From NCBI RefSeq assembly GCF_041346945.1, contig NZ_CP166850.1, forward strand, positions 8,974,501 to 9,038,500: DNA of 64,000 nucleotides. The letters run 5' to 3'. Under the pieces are notes generated by a model. The model searched no databases, was not told where the DNA came from, and saw only the letters and a list, made by a program, of their open reading frames with translations. The position numbers and the translations under genes were made by a program. Shown piece by piece: positions 52,827 to 60,906 of this stretch. Source of the DNA: Amycolatopsis sp. cg9. GTDB taxonomy: Bacteria > Actinomycetota > Actinomycetes > Mycobacteriales > Pseudonocardiaceae. The stretch's first letter is position 1; every line of letters begins with the position of its first letter.

Positions 52827-53477
52827 TCAGCCGAGCAAACCGCGTTGCCACGCCCAAATCGCGATCTCCGTGCGGTTGCGGAGCCCGAGCTTGCGCTGCA
52901 CGCTCGCCAGGTGCGTCTTGACCGTCGACAGCGAGACGCGCAGGTAGTCGGCGATCTCCGCGTTGGTCCGGCCCCGCGCGACCGCGAGCACGACGTCGGA
53001 CTCCCGGTCGGTCAGGAGAGCCGGCGTCCCTTCCGCGCGCCGCCGGGCTCTTTCGGTGAACCGGGCCAGCAGGCGCACCGTCACCGACGGCGAGACCATC
53101 GCCTCGCCGTTGGCCGCGGCGCGCACCGCGTCGGCCAGCGCCCGCGGCCCGGCGTCCTTGAGCAGGAACCCGCAGGCGCCGCCGAGCAAGGCGGCGTAGA
53201 CGTTCTCGTCGGCGTCGTAGGTCGTCACCACCACGACCCGCAGCGGGTCGGCGACGCCCGGTCCGGCGAGCAGCTCGGTCGCCCGCAGACCGTCCACTTC
53301 GGGCATCCGGATGTCCATCAGCGTCACGTCGGGCCGCAACCGCCGCGCCAGCCGGACCGCGGTCTCGCCGTCGGCGGCCTCGGCGATCACCTCGATGTCC
53401 GGCGCGGCGTCGAGCACCAGCCGGAAACCGGTGCGCACCAGCACCTGGTCGTCGGCCACCAGCACCCGGATGGTCAT
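52827..53477 (-). CDS. NarL/FixJ family response regulator, copy B
   Basis: A 216-residue regulator: 'VLVADDQVLVRTGF' acidic pocket, phospho-acceptor Asp in 'VTLMDIRMPEVDG', Lys in 'GFLLKDAG', LuxR HTH 'VVLAVARGRTNAEIADYLRVSLSTVKTHLA'. It has the same length as copy A (216) and near-identical motifs. It overlaps the kinase stop by TGATG. Confidence 0.92.
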   Translation of the reverse strand: MTIRVLVADDQVLVRTGFRLVLDAAPDIEVIAEAADGETAVRLARRLRPDVTLMDIRMPEVDGLRATELLAGPGVADPLRVVVVTTYDADENVYAALLGGACGFLLKDAGPRALADAVRAAANGEAMVSPSVTVRLLARFTERARRRAEGTPALLTDRESDVVLAVARGRTNAEIADYLRVSLSTVKTHLASVQRKLGLRNRTEIAIWAWQRGLLG

Positions 53478-54673
53478 CAGATCCCCCGCGGCAACGTGTC
53501 GAAGGGAGCATCTTCCCCGCCGAGCGGCAAGCGGGCCGCGACCCGCCACCGCGAGTCCGCCTCGGGCCCCGCGGTCAGCGTGCCGCCCAGCATGGCCAGC
53601 CGCTCGGTCATGCCGATGATCCCGAACCCGCCGGGCGAGGGCAGCGGAGTCGCGGGCACACCGTCGTTCCGGATCTCCAGCGCCAGCTCGTCGGCCTCGA
53701 CGCGGGCGGAGACGGCCACTTCGGTCACCGCCGGCGCGTGCCGCCGGACGTTGGTCAGCGCCTCGGTCACGACGCGGTGGATCGTCGTGGCCAGCTGGGC
53801 CGGCACCGGTAGCTGGTCCAGCTCCTCGGCGACGTCCGCCCGCGCGAAGGAGCCGGCAGCCGCGCGCACCGCGTCACCGAGGACAGCACCGGCGGGCGGC
53901 GGCACGCCTTCGGTGTCCCGCAACATGCCCACGAGCCGGCGCGCGGCGGCCAGCGCCGCGCTCCCGGCCTCCTCGATCTCGCGGTAGACCGCGGCGTGGT
54001 CGTCCTCATCGGCCTTCGCCTCGGTGATCGCGCGGGCGGCCTGCACGCGGACGACGATGCCGCTGACGTGGTGGGACACCAGGTCGTGCAATTCCCTGGC
54101 CAGCTGCAGCCGTTCCTGACCGCGCACCCGCTCCAGCGCGTCCCGCTCCCGGCCGTCCGCCGCCCGCAGGATGAGCCCGACCCCGAGGCAGGCACCCCAG
54201 TACGCCGCGGCCGCCACAGCCAGCAACGCCGCCGGCACGTCCGATCCGTAGCGCAGCAACGGCGCCGCGATCATCACGACGCCCAGCGCCGGTGCCAGTA
54301 CGGCCGCGCGCTTCGGCTCGAGCTTGCGGCCGGCCGAGGCGGCGAGCACCCCGATCGCGACGATTTCGGCGATCGGCGGCTGGCTCCGCGCACCGGTGAC
54401 GATCGGCACGACGGTGCCGAGCACCGACAGCGCGGCGACGGCGCTCCCCAGGACGCCGATGTGGCGGGGGAAGCGCCGTCGCAGCACGACCAGTACCGGG
54501 ACAGCCGTGCCCGTCGACACCAGCCCGCTCAGCGGGGCGGCCCAGCCGCCTCCGCCCCCGGGCACGCGCAGGGCCAGCAGCGCGTCGGCGACCATCGCCG
54601 CGGCGAGCACCACGATCTCGGTGCCGAGCATGCCGCGCCGGGCCCGGGCCCCCGTTCCGCGCATGACTGTCAT
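53477..54673 (-). CDS. Two-component sensor histidine kinase, copy B
   Basis: A 398-residue membrane kinase with five or six helices, HisKA_3 box 'LARELHDLVSHHVSGIVVRV', N-box 'VTEALTNVRRHAPAVT' and 'GGFGIIGMTERLAMLGGT'. Like copy A it has no obvious sensor domain, so it may sense a membrane event. Kinase, regulator and RDD gene are consecutive with overlaps, and a small membrane protein gene precedes them. Confidence 0.9.
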   Translation of the reverse strand: MTVMRGTGARARRGMLGTEIVVLAAAMVADALLALRVPGGGGGWAAPLSGLVSTGTAVPVLVVLRRRFPRHIGVLGSAVAALSVLGTVVPIVTGARSQPPIAEIVAIGVLAASAGRKLEPKRAAVLAPALGVVMIAAPLLRYGSDVPAALLAVAAAAYWGACLGVGLILRAADGRERDALERVRGQERLQLARELHDLVSHHVSGIVVRVQAARAITEAKADEDDHAAVYREIEEAGSAALAAARRLVGMLRDTEGVPPPAGAVLGDAVRAAAGSFARADVAEELDQLPVPAQLATTIHRVVTEALTNVRRHAPAVTEVAVSARVEADELALEIRNDGVPATPLPSPGGFGIIGMTERLAMLGGTLTAGPEADSRWRVAARLPLGGEDAPFDTLPRGI

Positions 54674-54689
54674 GATCCACCGGCCGGGC

Positions 54690-55136
54690 TCAGCCCGCGC
54701 GCCGGGCTCCGGCGATGTAGCGGTTGGCCGGTGGCAGGTAGCTGAGCACGGTCGCGACGACCGCGACCCCGCAGCTGACGTAGCCCGCCCACGACGGTTC
54801 CGTGGTCAGCAGTGAGGCGGCCTGGAGCAAGGTGAACACGGTGAGCGTGACGCGGGCCCAGTTCCGTCCCGCCTTCAGCTTGAACGACAGCCACAGGTAG
54901 CCGAGCGCGATGACCACGGCGATGGCGACCGGGACGACCTGCGCGACCAGGGTGAGCCGGTCGAGCTGCTCCGGCGTCATCGACGGGTTGCTGCGGCGCA
55001 GCGCCGCCGCGATTTCGTCGCGCGCGCTCAGGACGAGCAGCCCGCCGGCGATCGCGGAGACCGTGGACACGAGGAAGCCGAAGAAGGCGGCGATGATCGT
55101 GCCGGGCGGGTTCGCCCGGACCGTTTCGGTAGTCAT
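54690..55136 (-). CDS. Hypothetical membrane protein
   Basis: A 148-residue protein with four hydrophobic helices ('IIAAFFGFLVSTVSAIAGGLLVL', 'VAQVVPVAIAVVIALGYLWL', 'WARVTLTVFTLLQAASLL', 'WAGYVSCGVAVVATVLSYL'). No family is recognised. It ends 16 bases before the kinase copy B start, so it probably belongs to the same transcript. Confidence 0.65.
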   Translation of the reverse strand: MTTETVRANPPGTIIAAFFGFLVSTVSAIAGGLLVLSARDEIAAALRRSNPSMTPEQLDRLTLVAQVVPVAIAVVIALGYLWLSFKLKAGRNWARVTLTVFTLLQAASLLTTEPSWAGYVSCGVAVVATVLSYLPPANRYIAGARRAG

Positions 55137-55366
55137 ACCGGGAAGTTAGGACCCGCCGCGGCCCGGCACCCGCTGAGTCGCGCCCGTCTCGTACTTTCGG
55201 CCGAGGGAGAATCGCGGGGGTGTCGATCCCGGCCGGCCCCGTTCGCCCGTGGCCGGCCGCGCGCTCATCGGCCCGCGGCGTTCCGGCCATCCGTGGCCGG
55301 CGCGCACCGCGCACGTCGGTGGGGAACGAGGGCCGCCCGTCGGGGAGTTGCGGCTGCCCGGCGGAA

Positions 55367-55834
55367 TCAGGTGAAGATGATCTGACCACCGGCGGCCTGG
55401 TCGTAGAACTCCCCGACGGTGATGATGCCCTGCACCTGATCGATCAGGTCGTCCTTCTCGAGGCCGAACAGGTCGACCGAGGCCTTGCAGGCGTAGAGCC
55501 CGGCACCGGTGTCGGAGATCATCTCGATGAACTCCGGGATGGACGGGATGTCCAGCTTCTCCATCTTGTGCGCCATGTACTGGGTCATCACCGACGAGAC
55601 GCCGGGGAAACCGCCGGCCCAGGTGGCCAGGTGCAGCCCGGGGTTGCCGACGGTGGCCAGCTTGATGTGCTCGTGGCGGGCCTTGTGGATCGCGTCCAGG
55701 CCGAAGAACGTGAAGAACAGGTTGGCTTCGATGCCTTCGGCGCGGGCGCCGTTGGCCATGATCAGCCCGGGGTAGATGGCTTCCAGGGAGCCTTTGGAGA
55801 TGATGAGGGAGATCTTTTCGATCTTGTCGGTCAT
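55367..55834 (-). CDS. DsrE/DsrF-like (DsrE2) sulfur carrier protein
   Basis: A 155-residue DsrE2-type protein: 'KISLIISKGSLEAIYPGLIMAN', 'EANLFFTFFGLDAI', the conserved Cys in 'AGLYACKASVDLFGLEKDD' and 'DQVQGIITVGEFYDQA'. DsrE2 proteins carry sulfane sulfur as a Cys persulfide and pass it to TusA or DsrC partners. It is the last gene of the sulfur operon, 14 bases after the TusE/DsrC gene, which is a likely partner. Confidence 0.88.
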   Translation of the reverse strand: MTDKIEKISLIISKGSLEAIYPGLIMANGARAEGIEANLFFTFFGLDAIHKARHEHIKLATVGNPGLHLATWAGGFPGVSSVMTQYMAHKMEKLDIPSIPEFIEMISDTGAGLYACKASVDLFGLEKDDLIDQVQGIITVGEFYDQAAGGQIIFT

Positions 55835-55848
55835 GGTGTGCCGCCTTG

Positions 55849-56163
55849 TCAGATGCAGCCGCGGGGCTTGGGGATGCCGGCGATCTTCGCCGCGATCTTG
55901 GCCGGGCCCTTCGGGAACAGCTGGTACAGCTGTTTGACGGTGACGCCGGAGGTGCGGCCCAGCGCGCGGACGGTCGGCCCGGTGCCCTTTTCCGCGTACT
56001 CGTGGCGCATGTGCTTGATGACCTGCCAGTGCTGGTCGGTGAGCACGATGCCGGCTTCGCGGGCGATCTCGGGAGCCATCTCTTCGGTCCACGTGTCCGG
56101 GTCGGTGAAGAAGCCGTCTTCGGTCACCGGCACCGGGGTGCCGGCGTAGGTCGCGGTGGGCAT
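55849..56163 (-). CDS. TusE/DsrC/DsvC family sulfur relay protein
   Basis: A 104-residue DsrC-family protein with 'VPVTEDGFFTDPDTWTEEMA', 'GIVLTDQHWQVIKHMRHEYAEKG', 'PTVRALGRTSG' and the C-terminal arm 'IPKPRGCI' with the conserved penultimate Cys. The second Cys found in sulfite-reductase-linked DsrC is absent, so it is closer to TusE or a DsrC-like regulator. It likely carries persulfide between DsrE2 and another operon enzyme. Actinomycetes without dissimilatory sulfite reductase have such TusE-like copies. Confidence 0.88.
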   Translation of the reverse strand: MPTATYAGTPVPVTEDGFFTDPDTWTEEMAPEIAREAGIVLTDQHWQVIKHMRHEYAEKGTGPTVRALGRTSGVTVKQLYQLFPKGPAKIAAKIAGIPKPRGCI

Positions 56164-56184
56164 GTCGGTGTCCTCCTCGGGTTC

Positions 56185-57432
56185 TCAGTGGTCGGCAGGG
56201 GCGGGAAAGTGCTTGCCCGCGAGCGGCATCGACGTCGACACGCCGGGGATGTCGCGGCCGGGCAGGAGACTGTGCCAGTACAGCCAGGAGAACATCAGCT
56301 TGCCCAGGTGGTTCAGCCGCGACTCCTTCAGCAACGGCAGCCCCACCGCTGCCGGGAAGTGCCCGGTAAGCGGCTCGGTGTCGTAGTTGAAGTCGATGAG
56401 CATCGCCTTGTGGAAACCGCTTTCGATGAAGCAGTTCGTGTGCCCGTCGAAGCCCGCGTCCAGCTCCTCCCCGGCGAGGAACCGGGCGACGTTGCGCGCG
56501 AGCACCTCGCCCTCGAAGTGGGTGACCGAACCGGCCTTCGACGTCGGGAGCGCCGCGGCGTCGCCGATGACGAAGATGTTCGGGCGGGCCTTCGACTGCA
56601 GGGTGTGCGGGTCGGCGGGGACGAACCCGAACTCGTCGCCCAGTCCCGGCGTGTGCTCCACATAGGACGCTCCGCCGTGCAGGGGCACGACGACCGCCAG
56701 GTCGAAGGCGACCTCCCGGCCGTCGTAGGAGATCAGGCGCTTTCCGGTGCCGTCGACCTCGCCGGTGTTGAACTCGGTCACCAGCTCGATGTTCTTCTCC
56801 GCCAGGAGCCCGGCCAGGGTCCGGGAGGCGACGGGCTTGGTGAACGCGCCGTCCAAGGGGGTGACGTAGGTCAGCTGGACCTGGTCGCGGACACCGCGTT
56901 CGGTGAAGTACCAGTCGGCGAGGAAGCAGAACTCGAGCGGGGCCACCGGGCATTTGATCGGCAAATCCACCACGTTCACCACGAGCCGTCCCGCGGTGAA
57001 CCCGGCCAGCGCGGACTCCAGGGCCACGGCTCCCTCGTAGTCGTAGAAGGAGTGCACCGTGTCGCGCCGGCCGGCACCGGTCAGCCCCTCGGTCTCCTCG
57101 GGCATCAAGCGCGCGCCGGTGGCGACCACCAGGACGTCGTAGGGCAGCGCCGTGCCGTCCCGCAGGTGGACCTGGTCGCTCTCGGCGTCCACCCGGTCGA
57201 CGGCGGCGCGGCGGTAGTGGATGCCGTCGCGCAGCTGCCGGGGACGGGATCGCACGAGGTCTTCCGGAGCGGTGAGGCCGAAGGGCACGAACAGCAGCCC
57301 GGGCTGGTAGACGTGGTCGTCGTCGTGGTCGACGACGGTGATGTCCGCGCCGTCGCCCAGGTCGCGGCGCAGCCGGTTGGCCGACAGCGTGCCGCCGGTG
57401 CCGCCGCCGAGGATCACGATGCGTTTGGTCAC
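56185..57432 (-). CDS. Sulfide:quinone oxidoreductase-like flavoprotein
   Basis: A 415-residue FAD-dependent oxidoreductase of the SQR/FCSD group: dinucleotide fold 'IVILGGGTGGTLSANRLRR', 'YDVLVVATGARLMPEE', Cys in 'PIKCPVAPLEFCFL', second FAD motif 'NIFVIGDAAALPTSKAGSV' and a C-terminal region with 'GHTNCFIESGFHKAML'. Two conserved Cys fit a sulfide/persulfide redox site. It likely oxidises sulfide to sulfane sulfur and passes electrons to quinone. The GTG at 57432 is chosen from the fold start. It lies between DUF302 and TusE in the operon. Confidence 0.82.
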   Translation of the reverse strand: MTKRIVILGGGTGGTLSANRLRRDLGDGADITVVDHDDDHVYQPGLLFVPFGLTAPEDLVRSRPRQLRDGIHYRRAAVDRVDAESDQVHLRDGTALPYDVLVVATGARLMPEETEGLTGAGRRDTVHSFYDYEGAVALESALAGFTAGRLVVNVVDLPIKCPVAPLEFCFLADWYFTERGVRDQVQLTYVTPLDGAFTKPVASRTLAGLLAEKNIELVTEFNTGEVDGTGKRLISYDGREVAFDLAVVVPLHGGASYVEHTPGLGDEFGFVPADPHTLQSKARPNIFVIGDAAALPTSKAGSVTHFEGEVLARNVARFLAGEELDAGFDGHTNCFIESGFHKAMLIDFNYDTEPLTGHFPAAVGLPLLKESRLNHLGKLMFSWLYWHSLLPGRDIPGVSTSMPLAGKHFPAPADH

Positions 57433-57510
57433 CGCTTCAGTTTTCCGGCGGCGGACCGGCGCCCCGTAGGGTCTTCGGTCACCCGCCCGAGCGACCAAGG
57501 GTTGCAGTGG

Positions 57511-57915
57511 TCAGGCTCCGGGCAAGCTGTCGAGGGCGGCGCGGATGCGCTTGCCGGCTTCTTCGGCGACCGGGCGAAGTTCCTCCCGTTCGGGCACCTC
57601 GATCATCACGCGCGGGTCGAGCGCCTGGACCAGGCTGCGTTCGTCGCCGTCGGCGCGGACGACGACGTTGCAGGGCAGCAGCAGCCCGATCATGCTGTCG
57701 GCTTCCAGGGCGCGGTGCGCCAGCGGCGGGTTGCACGCGCCGAGGATCACGTACGGTTCCATGTCCGCGTCGAGCTTCTCGCGCATCGTCGCCCGGACGT
57801 CGATCTCGGTCAGCACCCCGAACCCCTGCTCCTTCAACGCGGCACGCACTTCGGCCACGGCCTTCTCGTAGGGCAGGTCCAAGGTGACGCTCAGGTCGTA
57901 CTTCACAGCGATCAT
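57511..57915 (-). CDS. DUF302 family protein
   Basis: A 134-residue soluble DUF302 protein: 'YDLSVTLDLPYEKAVAEVRAALKEQGFGVLTEIDV', 'YVILGACNPPLAHRALEAD' and 'LLLPCNVVVRADG'. DUF302 proteins are often found beside sulfur-oxidation or persulfide genes but the reaction is unknown. Two Cys are present. ATG 57915 lies 15 bases after the TauE stop. Confidence 0.88.
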   Translation of the reverse strand: MIAVKYDLSVTLDLPYEKAVAEVRAALKEQGFGVLTEIDVRATMREKLDADMEPYVILGACNPPLAHRALEADSMIGLLLPCNVVVRADGDERSLVQALDPRVMIEVPEREELRPVAEEAGKRIRAALDSLPGA

Positions 57916-57930
57916 TCCTTTCGTGACGGC

Positions 57931-58726
57931 TCAACCACCGTGCAAGGCGGCTGGCGCGAACCTGGCCGCGGCCGCGACCGCGGCGGCGACCACGAGGATC
58001 AAGGAGGCGAACGTCCGCCGGACGGTCCGCGCGGGGAGCCGGTTGCCGGCCTTCCCGGCCAGCAGCGACGCCGGCAGCGCCACCCCGGCGAACACCGCGG
58101 CGATGCCGTAGGGCAGGTCGGGCACCGTGGGTGGCGTGCGCGGCCAGCCCGCCCACCGAGGTGAGCACGATGACCACCAGCGAGGTCGCGACGGCTTCCG
58201 GTGCGGTGAGGCCCAGCAGCATGGTCAGGGCCGGGACGATGACGAACCCGCCGCCGACCCCGAACAGGCCGGTCAGCACTCCGACGACCGCGCCGGCGGC
58301 CAGGGCCTTGGGCACGCAGCTGCGCCAGTTCACCCCGCCCGCGCCGGTCCGGCAGGCGCCGTCCCGCGCCGGCGCGGCGGTGAGCATCCGTACCGCGACC
58401 ACGGCCATCAGGACGGCGAACGCGACCAGCAGCCACCGGTCGGGCAGCAGCTTGCCGAGCGCGGTGCCGCCGAACGCGGCCGGGACGCTCGCCGCGGCGA
58501 AGACGAGCGCGACCGGCCAGCGGATCACCTTCGAGCGCCGGCGGGCCACCAGGCCACCGGCCGCGGACACCGCCACGACCAGCAGCGACGTCGGGATGGC
58601 CGCGCCGAGCGGCAGCCCGACCCCGTAGACCAGCGCGGGGATGGCGAGGATGGAGCCGCCCGCGCCGAGCAGGCCCAGGGCCGCGCCGATGACCAGGCCG
58701 AACGCCGCCGCCGGCAGGAGCGTCAT
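57931..58726 (-). pseudogene. Sulfite exporter TauE/SafE family permease, frameshifted
   Basis: The first frame (58726 down to about 58126) encodes a typical TauE: 'FGLVIGAALGLLGAGGSILAIPALVYGVGL', 'GVLTGLFGVGGGFVIVPAL', 'VVIVLTSVGGLAAHATHG'. It then passes into Arg-rich text. The correct C-terminal helices ('YGIAAVFAGVALPASLLAGK', 'ILVVAAAVAAAARFAP') are in the frame one base further, from about 58125 to the stop at 57931. One extra base (or two lost) in the GC-rich run near 58110-58130 explains it. Joined, about 264 residues result, the usual length. It could be a true lesion or a sequencing error. TauE proteins export sulfite or related anions. Confidence 0.75.
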
Positions 58727-58730
58727 GAGC

Positions 58731-60089
58731 TCAGCCCACCGCCAGGGGCAGCCCCGCCCGCGCGGCCCGGTCGAACTCGTCGTCCACCGCGACGACCCGG
58801 CGTCCGGCCGCGGCGAGGACCGAGGCCGCGATCGAGGCGCGGTAGCCGGCCTGGCAGTGCACCCACACCTCCCCGGCCGGGACTTCGCCGAGGCGGCCGA
58901 GCAGAGCGTGCAGCGGGATGTGCACGGCGTCGTCGAGGTGGCTGTGCGCCCACTCCAGGTCGCGCCGGACGTCGAGGACCGTCACCGGCCGGTGATGCCG
59001 GACCACGGCCAGTTCCCCGAAGTCCGCACGCGGGAACGACCCGAGCGGGACCTCGCCCGACCACGCTGCGGGCGTGCCGGTGGCGGCGGCTTCGACGTGG
59101 TCGACACCGATCCGGACCAGCTCGCGCTGTGCGTCGGCGACCTGCTCGGCGGTGTCGCCGAGCAGCGACAAGGGAGTCCCCCACGGGATGAGCCAGCCCA
59201 GGTAGGTCGCGAAACTGCCGTCGGCACCGAAGTCGAGCGTGCCCGCCACGTGGCCGGCGGCGAATGCCGTGCGCGACCGCAGGTCCACCACCCACTCCCC
59301 CGCCTCGATGCGCGAGCGCAGCTCGGCCGGGTCGGCCGTCCCGGGTGTGGCCAGGTCGGGGGCGCCGGGGCCGGCCGAGTTCGCCGGGCCCATGTGGGCG
59401 TAGTAGGCCGGGTAGGCGTCGAGACCGGCGAGCAGTCCGTCGACGTAGTCGCGCTCCTGCTGGGTGAGCACCGGGTTGACCTGCTTCTCCCGGCCGATCG
59501 TCGACCGGTCGGCCGCGGACTGGGTGGCCGAGCAGAAGCTGCCGAAGCCGTGCGTGGGGTGGATTTCGGCGTCGTCCGGGAGGATCTCGGCCAGCCGGTG
59601 CGCCGAGGCGTACTGGCGCTTGACCAGCTCGCCGGTATGGGCGGGGCCGAGCAGGTCGGGCCGGCCGGTGGAGCCGTACAGCAGCGAACCGCCGGTGAAC
59701 ACCGCGGGAGCTCGCCCCGGCACCTCCAGCACGTAGGACAGGTGCGTGAACGTGTGCCCCGGGGTCGCCGGGGCGCGCACGCGCATGTGCGGCCCGATCT
59801 CGACCACGTCGCCGTCGTCGATCGGCGTGCGCTCGAAGGACACCGGATCCGCGGCGTTGACGTGGTAGGCGGCACCGGTCACGCGGGCCAGCGCGAGACC
59901 CCCGGTCACGTAGTCGTTGTGGATGTGGGTCTCGAACACGTCGGTGATCCGCAACCCGCGCACCTGGGCCAGATCCAGCACCCGGTCGATGTCGCGCTGC
60001 GGGTCGACCACGAACGCGGTCTCGCCGTCCTCGACGAGGTAGCTGCGGTCGCCGAGGCTCGGGGTGTCGATGGCGATGATCTCGATCAT
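58731..60089 (-). CDS. MBL-fold persulfide dioxygenase-like / rhodanese fusion
   Basis: A 452-residue protein. N-terminal metallo-beta-lactamase fold with metal motif 'THIHNDYVTGG', 'ATPGHTFTHLSY', 'STGRPDLLG' and 'IHPTHGFGSFCSAT', as in ETHE1-like persulfide dioxygenases. Two rhodanese-like domains follow: a first without Cys ('VVDLRSRTAFAAGHVAGTLDF') and a second active one ('VLDVRRDLEWAHSHLDDAVHIP', catalytic Cys in 'VWVHCQAGYRAS'). It likely oxidises glutathione-like or bacillithiol/mycothiol persulfide to sulfite and moves sulfane sulfur. It overlaps the upstream GAF fragment (ATGA) and is 4 bases before TauE. Confidence 0.88.
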   Translation of the reverse strand: MIEIIAIDTPSLGDRSYLVEDGETAFVVDPQRDIDRVLDLAQVRGLRITDVFETHIHNDYVTGGLALARVTGAAYHVNAADPVSFERTPIDDGDVVEIGPHMRVRAPATPGHTFTHLSYVLEVPGRAPAVFTGGSLLYGSTGRPDLLGPAHTGELVKRQYASAHRLAEILPDDAEIHPTHGFGSFCSATQSAADRSTIGREKQVNPVLTQQERDYVDGLLAGLDAYPAYYAHMGPANSAGPGAPDLATPGTADPAELRSRIEAGEWVVDLRSRTAFAAGHVAGTLDFGADGSFATYLGWLIPWGTPLSLLGDTAEQVADAQRELVRIGVDHVEAAATGTPAAWSGEVPLGSFPRADFGELAVVRHHRPVTVLDVRRDLEWAHSHLDDAVHIPLHALLGRLGEVPAGEVWVHCQAGYRASIAASVLAAAGRRVVAVDDEFDRAARAGLPLAVG

Positions 60090-60349
60090 GAGTCCTCACC
60101 CCGCACCGGGCCCAAAGCGGCGACGAGTTCGTCGGCCATGCCGACCGGGAGGAACTGAGCCAGCCGCCGCCCGTCTCCCACGATCCCGAGCGCGCCGTAC
60201 CCGGCGCCCGTCAGCGCGGCCGCGGCCACCACGACCTCTCGCAGCACCTGCGACAGCTCCGGCCCGCGCCCCACCCGCATCACGGCGTCGAGCAGGCCCG
60301 GTACGCGGTCCGACACGTCCGGTGGTCGCCGGTACTCTTCAGTGCCCAT
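60086..60349 (-). CDS. Truncated GAF-domain protein (DevS/DosS-like N-terminus)
   Basis: An 87-residue frame with 'VPGLLDAVMRVGRGPELSQVLREVV' and 'AALTGAGYGALGIVGDGRRLAQFLPVGMADEL', the start of the first GAF domain of DevS-type sensor kinases. The heme-binding end of the GAF domain and the kinase are missing. The stop overlaps the MBL/rhodanese start, so it heads the sulfur operon and is translationally coupled. It may be a relic, or a small domain that still helps initiate the operon. Confidence 0.65.
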   Translation of the reverse strand: MGTEEYRRPPDVSDRVPGLLDAVMRVGRGPELSQVLREVVVAAAALTGAGYGALGIVGDGRRLAQFLPVGMADELVAALGPVRGEDS

Positions 60350-60906
60350 GGGACTCCCGGCCCGTCCTGGCCCTCGCGGCCCGGGCGACGAGGCGGTCTT
60401 GCGCGGTACGGCGGTGCATCGAGCTCCCTTCGCGGACAGCATCGTGCCGGCCGGTCGGGTGGGCTAGGGACTCCCGGCCGGGTACTGGAGGACGGAGCCC
60501 CTTCCGGAGACGACTTCGTCCGCTGCCCGGGCCCGGGGCCGCACCTGCGGTTTCCTCGCCGCGAGAGCCGCTCTCACTGAAAGTCATTTCACCCTGCACG
60601 CTCCGCTCCGGCGGATTTTCACCACAATGTGCCGAGAGGTGCGCGCGCTCGAAGAATTCCGGCGATTTCAGGAGAAAGCGGCCGAGTCGGAAAATGACGA
60701 TCGACGATCATCGTGACCTCGTCGAAAAAGACTCCGATGCTCCGATCGAGTGGTCCTGGCCCGACTCGCGCACGGACAGTTCCGCCGAACCGGTCTCGTA
60801 TTAGAGTTGAAAAATCAAGGACCCGCCGTCGCGCTGCGGAAGTGCACGTACACCCGCGTCGGAGAATGCGCGGGTTGCGAAAACCGGGAAAGCTGAGTGG
60901 TACGCG
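60350..60906. other. Divergent region between sulfur operon and GAF protein
   Basis: About 560 bases without a clear gene. It must hold the promoters of the sulfur operon (minus) and the GAF protein (plus). Short open frames at 60339-60419 (26 codons, AGGGAG before its ATG, minus strand) and 60694-60804 (36 codons, plus strand) exist, but neither has support beyond that. Confidence 0.5.

Noticed and set aside
60339..60419. 26-codon frame with AGGGAG ahead, overlapping the GAF fragment start
   Set aside because: Arg-rich, too short to judge, and its stop lies inside the next gene; a leader peptide is possible but not supported.
60694..60804. 36-codon frame before the GAF protein
   Set aside because: No family, poor ribosome site and biased but unremarkable composition; could be chance.
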